Assembly (NCBI GenBank): GCA_031288675.1 | Contig: JAITQY010000007.1 | Coordinates: 1 to 11,880 of the forward strand | Source: Oscillospiraceae bacterium | GTDB lineage: Bacteria; Bacillota; Clostridia; Oscillospirales; Oscillospiraceae | DNA length: 11,880 bases | Reading direction: 5' to 3' | In this document: positions 7,268 through 11,880 of the stretch, piece after piece | Numbering within the stretch: the stretch's first letter is position 1 | Layout: each line of letters opens with the position of its first letter | Program-made: the position numbers and the translations under genes | The notes under the pieces: model-generated | The model's input: the letters and a program-made list of their open reading frames with translations, nothing else | Databases searched by the model: none | Told to the model about the DNA's origin: nothing

Positions 7268-7302
7268 CATATAATACATACTATTATTATATGTAATATA
7301 TG
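7268..7302 (+). promoter_or_regulatory. Dyad (possible operator) after the operon promoter
   Basis: Arms CATATAATACAT (7268-7279) and ATGTAATATATG (7291-7302) match at 11 of 12 positions around an 11-base centre. It has the same position relative to the promoter as at the MATE gene, so one regulator could control both units. The regulator itself is not encoded in the window. Confidence 0.5.
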
Positions 7303-7346
7303 ATTTATGCTTTTGCTACTATATTAACAGGGGAGGACTGAGAAAT

Positions 7347-8099
7347 ATGCTCAATATTAAGGGCATCAGAAAATCATTCGGCAAGACGCCGGTTCTGCGC
7401 GGGCTGGATTTGAATGTCGGCAAAGGGGACGTCGCCGCTATATTAGGACCGTCAGGTTCCGGCAAAACTACTCTGCTGCGATGTATTAACTTCCTTGAAC
7501 GCGCCGATGAAGGCAGAATGACTATCGGGGACGCGTCCTCAGACTTCAAAACCGTTACCAAGAAAGAGATTTACAATTTGCGCCGCAAAACCGCGATGGT
7601 ATTTCAGAACTACTGCCTTTTCAACAACAAGACCGTACTTGAAAACGTGACTGAGGGACTAATCACCGTACATAAGAAATCTAAACGCGAGGCGGAAGAT
7701 ATAGCCGCCGCAATGCTGCAAAAGGTCGGGCTGGAAGATAAGCTGAACGCGTATCCGTCGTTCCTGTCCGGAGGTCAGCAGCAACGGGTTGGAATCGCGC
7801 GGGCTATGGCGCAGTGTCCGGACGTTATCCTGCTTGACGAGCCGACCAGCGCGCTCGACCCGGAACTTATAGGCGAAACGCTAAGCGTAATACGGCAGGT
7901 CGCCAAGTCGGGAATCACAATGATAATCGTGACGCACGAAATGCAGTTCGCCGCCGAAATCGCGAACAAAATCGTGTTTATGGACGGCGGAAACATAATA
8001 GAACAGGGCGCGTCTCGCGATTTCTTCCTCTCACCGAAAGAAGAGCGTACAATACAGTTTTTGTCGCGGTTTAATCTCGGCAACTACTACAGCATTTAA
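7347..8099 (+). CDS. ABC transporter ATP-binding protein, polar amino acid family
   Basis: Cytoplasmic ATPase (250 residues) that powers the importer encoded by the next three genes. Visible motifs are Walker A GPSGSGKTT (34-42), Q-loop Gln87, signature LSGGQQQR (140-147), Walker B VILLDE (160-165) followed by the D-loop SALD, and H-loop His197 in VTHEM. Length and sequence, notably FQNYCLFNNKTVLENV and EPTSALDPE, are typical of GlnQ/HisP/ArtP-type ATPases. The start is supported by GGGAGG at 7331-7336. It is the first gene of the operon, 40 bases before the binding-protein gene. No odd features. Confidence 0.95.
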   Translation: MLNIKGIRKSFGKTPVLRGLDLNVGKGDVAAILGPSGSGKTTLLRCINFLERADEGRMTIGDASSDFKTVTKKEIYNLRRKTAMVFQNYCLFNNKTVLENVTEGLITVHKKSKREAEDIAAAMLQKVGLEDKLNAYPSFLSGGQQQRVGIARAMAQCPDVILLDEPTSALDPELIGETLSVIRQVAKSGITMIIVTHEMQFAAEIANKIVFMDGGNIIEQGASRDFFLSPKEERTIQFLSRFNLGNYYSI

Positions 8100-8139
8100 T
8101 TGGTTAACAAAATTTATAATCTTAAAGGAGAAATGCAAA

Positions 8140-9012
8140 ATGAAAAAGTTACTCGCGGTCATATTGACCTTCACACTGGCTGTTATACCTGTATTTTCGT
8201 TGTCGGGTTGTTCCAAGCCGGAGGATACCGCACCGGTAAGCGGCGGAGCGGAAATCCGTAAAATCAGCGTCGTCGGCTACACCGCAAACAAACCGTTTGT
8301 GTATCTGGACGAGGACGGCACGTTAACGGGTTATGAACCGGCGGTGCTGCGCGCGATAGACGAGCTGCTTCCGCAGTATGAGTTCAGCTACGAGGGTATG
8401 GACTTCGCCGCGATGCCCGTCGCGCTTGAGAGCGGCGCGGCTCAGATAGCCGTTTGTATGCTTGTCAAGAGCGAGGAACGCTTAAAACGCTTCATTTTCC
8501 CGAATAATCCGTCCACGCTGTCGCCTATGAACTTTATTATCAAAGAGGGTCGCACGGATATTCAAACATTCGATGACATAGGCGGCAAGAGAGTGATTAC
8601 AACCAACTCCGGCTATGAATACACGCATATGGTCAAATGGAACGAGAACCATCCCGGCAATGAGATAATCTTCGATTTTTATAACGAAACCAACTCGGAC
8701 GACACATACCCGAAGATACTTGCCGACAAGGCGGACGCGATTCTCACTTACCCGGCAGGGTTTGAATACAACGTGACCGAAAAGGGCTATACCGGGCTTG
8801 CTCTGTCGCCGGTAGTTTTCGTCGAGGATACGTACTATATGATCGCGCAGAGTGAAACTCAGCTTCGTGACGATATAGACGGCGCGTTGGAACAGCTGCT
8901 TGCGGACGGTACTCTCAGACAGTTGTCAGAGGAGTGGCTCGGCGAGGATGTATTTGCGGTCTACGGCGGTATATTCGCGTCGCAGGGCGAATGGCAGGAA
9001 GCGAAGAAGTAA
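8140..9012 (+). CDS. Lipoprotein solute-binding protein, family 3 (polar amino acid type)
   Basis: Extracellular, lipid-anchored receptor of 290 residues. The signal peptide MKKLLAVILTFTLAVIP is followed by lipobox LSGC (21-24), so mature protein starts at Cys24. The fold signature is standard SBP_bac_3: VGYTANKPFVYLDEDGTLTGYEPAVLRAI, then FAAMPVALESGAAQIA, and the C-terminal LLADGTLRQLSEEWLGED. Arg114 in KSEER sits where the carboxylate-binding Arg of amino acid receptors lies. The usual aspartate that binds the alpha-amino group (DAVxxD) appears as DAILTY with Tyr204, so the ligand may not be an ordinary alpha-amino acid. The start is supported by AAAGGAG eight bases upstream. Ligand unknown; the neighbouring nitrogenase-like gene suggests it feeds that enzyme. 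Confidence 0.92.
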   Translation: MKKLLAVILTFTLAVIPVFSLSGCSKPEDTAPVSGGAEIRKISVVGYTANKPFVYLDEDGTLTGYEPAVLRAIDELLPQYEFSYEGMDFAAMPVALESGAAQIAVCMLVKSEERLKRFIFPNNPSTLSPMNFIIKEGRTDIQTFDDIGGKRVITTNSGYEYTHMVKWNENHPGNEIIFDFYNETNSDDTYPKILADKADAILTYPAGFEYNVTEKGYTGLALSPVVFVEDTYYMIAQSETQLRDDIDGALEQLLADGTLRQLSEEWLGEDVFAVYGGIFASQGEWQEAKK

Positions 9013-9017
9013 AAGTA

Positions 9018-9740
9018 ATGGCAACAAAATTATTCAAACCTGAAATAATACCGGAGCTTATTTGGAAGATAATACAGGCGTTTCCGCTGACACTGACGCT
9101 TGCGGTCGGTTCGCTGATACTCGGCTTGATAATGGCGCTCGGAATTGCCGTATTGTGCTTACGCGCGCCGAAAGTGCCGCGCAGTATAGCCAACGGGTAT
9201 ATACACTTTATACGCGGCATACCCACGCTGATACTGATATACCTGCTGTACTTAGGCTTCCCCCAGCTTATGAAAGGGCTTGGAGTAGATATGAGCGGCG
9301 TAGATAAGCGCGTATATCTTGTGGTAATCTTCGCTCTTGCGGTTTCGGCTAACTTTGCGGAACTTATGCGAAGTTCGTATCTGTCGGTAGACAATGGTCA
9401 GCAGGAGGCAGCGCTTGCGGCAGGGATGACGGCGCGGCAGGGGTTTCAGCGAATCGTACTTCCGCAGGCGTTTGCGGTAGCTCTGCCGTCGCTGGGTAAC
9501 TATATAATTATGCTGTTCAAACTAACGTCGCTGGGATTTGTGGTCGGGGTAGTCGATTTGATGGGCAAGACAAGAATTCTTATCAACCTGACATACGGTT
9601 CGCGCAGGCTGGAAACTTATCTTGCGCTCGCGGTAATCTACTGGGCGCTGTGCTTCGTGCTGGAGCGGCTTAACAAGCTGCTTATAAAGCGGTACACCCG
9701 CGGGCGCAAGGACTTGGCGGAAAGGGGCGCGGTACAATGA
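9018..9740 (+). CDS. ABC transporter permease 1, polar amino acid family
   Basis: Inner-membrane subunit of about 240 residues, with some five hydrophobic segments (for example PLTLTLAVGSLILGLIMALG and VYLVVIFALAVSANFAELM). The cytoplasmic EAA loop that contacts the ATPase is clear: EAALAAGMTARQGFQRIVLP. The frame is open upstream into the binding-protein gene (to 8934); I prefer the ATG at 9018, five bases after that gene's stop, because the protein then begins like HisM/GlnP homologues. An ATG at 8991 (MAGSEEVKV) is the alternative. The stop overlaps the next start in ATGA, implying translational coupling with the second permease, its probable heterodimer partner. Confidence 0.9.
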   Translation: MATKLFKPEIIPELIWKIIQAFPLTLTLAVGSLILGLIMALGIAVLCLRAPKVPRSIANGYIHFIRGIPTLILIYLLYLGFPQLMKGLGVDMSGVDKRVYLVVIFALAVSANFAELMRSSYLSVDNGQQEAALAAGMTARQGFQRIVLPQAFAVALPSLGNYIIMLFKLTSLGFVVGVVDLMGKTRILINLTYGSRRLETYLALAVIYWALCFVLERLNKLLIKRYTRGRKDLAERGAVQ

Positions 9741-10486
9741 AATTCAACCTGGATTATATTCAGCGCGCTTTCCCCCGGATACTGACATATCTGCCGGTAA
9801 CGCTTGCCATAGCGTTCAGCGCAGAGCTTCTTGCGCTGTTGGTCGGATTTGGCATTGCTGTACTAAAGCGCAGGAAGATACCGGTAGTAAACCAAATTAT
9901 AGCGGTGTTCGCATCGTACTGCCGTGCCGTACCAACGCTTGTACAGCTGTTCGTAGCAATATTCCTATTCCCGAAAATAGTAACGCTGATTTACCCGACC
10001 GATGAGTTCGGCACGCTGATTCCGGGCGTGGTATATGCAGTGATAACGCTTGGGATGAATCACGGTTCTTTTATCTCGGAGATATTCGGCGCGGCGTTCG
10101 GCGCGATAGACAACGGTCAGACAGAAGCGGCATATTCAATCGGAATGACCAAACTGCAAACGCTGAAACGAATCGTACTTCCTCAGGCGCTTGTAGTTGC
10201 GCTGCCTAATCTGACGTCGCTGTTTTTGGGTCTGGTTCAGGAAACGTCTCTTGTGTCTATAGTCGGCGTCAGAGAGATAACGTCAGTAGGAATTAACCTT
10301 GCGGATTTGGGCTACGACTTTTTAGAGACGTACTTAATACTGACGCTGATATATGAGGCATGCAGCTTTGTGTTCGGTCGGCTGTTCCGGTACTTGGAGC
10401 GTCGGGCGGGTGTATTCAAGTACAGTGCAAACGCTAGCGGCAGACGATTATACCGGATTCCGGTCAAGGAGGACGTTTTACAATGA
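9737..10486 (+). CDS. ABC transporter permease 2, polar amino acid family
   Basis: Second membrane subunit, 249 residues. It starts MKFNLDYIQRAFPRILTYLPVTLAIAFSAE, typical of this family, and carries the EAA loop TEAAYSIGMTKLQTLKRIVLP. Four to five membrane segments follow the same order as in permease 1, and the two proteins are clearly paralogous. Its ATG overlaps the previous stop, and its own TGA overlaps the ATG of the NifX-like gene (ATGA at 10483). This coupling ties the transporter directly to the nitrogenase-type genes, so the grouping is unlikely to be chance. Confidence 0.92.
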   Translation: MKFNLDYIQRAFPRILTYLPVTLAIAFSAELLALLVGFGIAVLKRRKIPVVNQIIAVFASYCRAVPTLVQLFVAIFLFPKIVTLIYPTDEFGTLIPGVVYAVITLGMNHGSFISEIFGAAFGAIDNGQTEAAYSIGMTKLQTLKRIVLPQALVVALPNLTSLFLGLVQETSLVSIVGVREITSVGINLADLGYDFLETYLILTLIYEACSFVFGRLFRYLERRAGVFKYSANASGRRLYRIPVKEDVLQ

Positions 10487-10869
10487 GTACGGTTAAAATA
10501 GCGGCGGCAACAAGTGACAGTAAATATATCGACCTGCACTTCGGTCAGGCGGAGACTCTTACGGTATACACGCTCAGCGATACCGGAGAGGTGCTCGCTA
10601 CGGAACAGCGTCCCGGACTTGGATCCTGCGTGTGCCGCGATGACAGCGGTCACGACGAGGAAGCGATGCGAATAGTATTGGAAAGCCTTTGTGACTGCAA
10701 ATATTTGCTTGTAAAGCGCATAGGTCAGCATATGGTTAGGGAGCTTGCCGCGAACGGAATAGTTTCGTTTGAACTGTTCGGCGATATTCATCCGGCATTA
10801 GAGAAGATAATCCAATATGAGCATAAGCAACAGGAGCGTATAGCTGCGCGGCAATCCGCCGCGCAATGA
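10483..10869 (+). CDS. NifX/NifB-C-terminal-like protein (dinitrogenase cofactor-binding fold)
   Basis: 128-residue cytoplasmic protein of the family that binds or carries iron-sulfur cofactor precursors for nitrogenase-type enzymes (NifX, NafY, C-terminal domain of NifB). Diagnostic features are VKIAAATSDSKYIDLHFGQA (the D-x-HFG-A motif, His19) and the later CDCKYLLVKRIGQHMVRELAANGI, matching the usual dC-x-vLv-x-iG-x-x-x-x-x-L-x-x-xGI pattern. It has CxC at 49-51, His57-Asp58 and CxC at 70-72 as possible metal ligands. The C-terminal tail is charged and probably helical. A good AAGGAGG lies ten bases before the start, inside the preceding gene. It stands alone, with no radical-SAM NifB domain fused. 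Its role here is inferred to be cofactor delivery to the following NifD-like subunit. Confidence 0.85.
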   Translation: MSTVKIAAATSDSKYIDLHFGQAETLTVYTLSDTGEVLATEQRPGLGSCVCRDDSGHDEEAMRIVLESLCDCKYLLVKRIGQHMVRELAANGIVSFELFGDIHPALEKIIQYEHKQQERIAARQSAAQ

Positions 10870-10888
10870 CATCAAAAAGGAGGGTAAC

Positions 10889-11880
10889 ATGAAAATCAAC
10901 ATTAATTCATCGGCAGTACCGACAAGGGAAAACAGGCTTGGTTCAGTCACGGGTTACGTAGGCGATTTGCAAGACCTTATAGAACAGTCCGGATGCGGCT
11001 CGCTTAAAAACAGCGAACGGTGTTTCTCTCAATCCAGCACATGCCTGTCAGGATGCGCCGTGGGGTTGTTAAGCTCCATACGCGATATTGCGGTGGTCTG
11101 GCACGCTCCGGCGGGCTGCCACAGTTTTACGAACGTACTTGGCGACCAGCTTGCGCGTAACATAAGCGCAACGTTTGACACTAAGGTGGTTGGCACGGAT
11201 TTATCAGAGAGCGATACGGTATTCGGCGCGCTTGACAGCGCGAGGGACTTAGTTTATAAAGCATATAAGCAGTACCATCCTAAAGCAATTTTTATAGCCA
11301 GCTCCTGCGTAACGGGGGTTATCGGCGAGGATATAGACAGCATAGTTGAAGAATTAAGCGATGAGCTTGGGATTCCGGTGGCGTCGGTTCACTGCGAGGG
11401 ATTTAAGTCACGTATTTGGGCGTCCGGCTTTGATATTGCCGACCACGCGGTGCTTCAACATCTTGTAAAACCTCCTAAAGAGAAGCGGCGCGTAGTAAAT
11501 TTCAAAAACTTTTTTGAGAGCGAGCGCGAACAAATAACGGAACTATTCGCGCGTCTTGACGTAACGCCGCAGTTTTTATACAGTAACAGCACGGTCGAGG
11601 AACTCTCGCACCTGTCAGAGTCACTCTGTACGGTGTGTATATGCGGAACACTGGGAACATATCTCGGCAACGGCTTGGAGGAGCTTTACGGAGTTCCGTA
11701 TGTGCGTACAATCAATCCTATGGGCATGGCGGGATTTGACGCTTGGCTGAGAGAAATCGGCAAGTACGTTGACCGCGAGGATGAAGTCGAAAAAATTATT
11801 GCGGAGGAGCGTGAGAAGTATCTGCCGGACATTATGAAAGTCAGGGAAGAGATTGCGGGTCACACTGCGGTAATCGGTAT
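10889..11880 (+). CDS. Nitrogenase-like component 1 subunit, NifD-type (partial, runs off right edge)
   Basis: First 330 codons of a nitrogenase component 1 family protein, with AAGGAGGG just before the ATG. By-eye alignment with NifD places Cys52, Cys77 (in HAPAGCH) and Cys140 (in SSCVTGVIGEDI) on the three P-cluster ligands, and Cys252 (VCICGTLGTYLGNGLEELYG) on the FeMo-cofactor ligand Cys275. The segment HCEGFKSRIWASGFDIADHA corresponds to NifD CEGF...SLGHHIANDA: Trp177 replaces Gln191 and Phe181 replaces His195, residues important for N2 reduction. So it probably binds a P-cluster-like centre and a complex Fe-S cofactor but reduces something other than N2. The C-terminal third, with the second cofactor ligand (His442 equivalent), is outside the window. 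Nitrogenase-like C-S lyases such as methylthio-alkane reductase are a possible relative, but I cannot place it in a subgroup. Confidence 0.88.
   Translation, partial: MKININSSAVPTRENRLGSVTGYVGDLQDLIEQSGCGSLKNSERCFSQSSTCLSGCAVGLLSSIRDIAVVWHAPAGCHSFTNVLGDQLARNISATFDTKVVGTDLSESDTVFGALDSARDLVYKAYKQYHPKAIFIASSCVTGVIGEDIDSIVEELSDELGIPVASVHCEGFKSRIWASGFDIADHAVLQHLVKPPKEKRRVVNFKNFFESEREQITELFARLDVTPQFLYSNSTVEELSHLSESLCTVCICGTLGTYLGNGLEELYGVPYVRTINPMGMAGFDAWLREIGKYVDREDEVEKIIAEEREKYLPDIMKVREEIAGHTAVIG

Larger units (their letters stand above)
7214..7309 (+). repeat. 96-bp promoter cassette, copy 2 (before ABC operon)
   Basis: Near-identical copy (93/96) of 5385-5480, located 38 bases upstream of the ATPase start codon. 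The substitution at 7294 (A instead of T) improves the symmetry of the dyad, which would fit selection on that element, though one base is weak evidence. Confidence 0.9.
6900..7346. other. Intergenic region with divergent promoter pair
   Basis: 447 bases with no convincing coding frame on either strand. A six-base stem CGGCAA/TTGCCG with a 16-base loop follows the MATE stop but has no T run, so it is a poor terminator candidate. On the minus strand a promoter at 7128-7156 fires leftward into about 200 bases that could be a small RNA: they contain GGCGGGTTAAAAACTGCC (a short hairpin), CGTC-ATT-GACG (hairpin) and the far-apart complementary pair CAGCGT/ACGCTG. On the plus strand the second 96-bp cassette drives the ABC operon. 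Confidence 0.5.

Noticed and set aside
5385..7309. Ends of an insertion sequence or composite transposon around the MATE gene
   Set aside because: The 96-bp copies are direct repeats made of promoter elements, with no transposase, no terminal inverted repeats and no visible target duplication.
8934..9017. N-terminal extension of permease 1 into the binding-protein gene
   Set aside because: It is Arg/Cys-rich antisense-like sequence in the wrong frame of the binding-protein gene; the family start fits the ATG at 9018.
11455..11863. Minus-strand ORFs at the right edge
   Set aside because: They are shadows of the NifD-like coding sequence, whose plus frame is open to the edge and matches its family throughout.
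10889..11880. A true nitrogenase (N2 fixation) subunit
   Set aside because: The Gln191 and His195 equivalents are replaced and the context is a solute importer; only the family, not N2 reduction, is supported.

Overview
The window looks like a chromosomal segment of an anaerobic Gram-positive bacterium, most likely a Bacillota/Clostridia relative. The grounds are strong AGGAGG-type ribosome binding sites, a lipoprotein-type solute-binding protein, a MucBP-like repeat surface protein, AT-rich intergenic DNA beside moderate-GC genes, and a nitrogenase-family gene. This is inferred from gene content; no rRNA or other taxonomic marker is present.

Left part (1-5061, minus strand): one very large secreted surface protein gene. 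Its 3' end lies beyond the left edge. In order it has a signal peptide, a propeller of about seven RCC1 repeats, a long linker with beta-rich domains, and a series of MucBP-like beta repeats with three Ca-binding DxNxNGxxDxxE loops. The reading frame is broken three times: between the signal peptide and the mature protein, near 2030-2064, and near 187-190. The rest is open, so this is either a recent pseudogene or a stretch with base errors. Its own promoter (TTGACA-17-TATACT, minus strand, 5267-5295) gives a leader of about 200 nt with a nine-codon upstream ORF.

Middle part (5385-7309): two copies of a 96-bp promoter and dyad cassette (93/96 identical) stand in front of a MATE efflux gene (5526-6899) and in front of the operon that follows. 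A third promoter with the same -35/-10 pattern points the other way at 7128-7156, into a stretch with no recognisable gene.

Right part (7347-11880, plus strand): a tightly packed operon. It encodes an ABC importer of the polar amino acid family (ATPase, lipoprotein receptor, two permeases), then a stand-alone NifX/NifB-C-terminal-type protein, then the first 330 codons of a nitrogenase component 1 (NifD-like) subunit. The NifD-like protein keeps the three P-cluster cysteines and the cofactor cysteine, but by-eye alignment shows the N2-handling Gln191 and His195 replaced. The binding protein seems to lack the aspartate that holds the alpha-amino group in amino acid receptors. My reading is a substrate-import plus nitrogenase-like reductive system that is not for N2, probably co-regulated with the MATE exporter through the duplicated promoter. 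The substrate is unknown, and the partner genes (NifK-like, NifH-like, perhaps NifB) would lie past the right edge.
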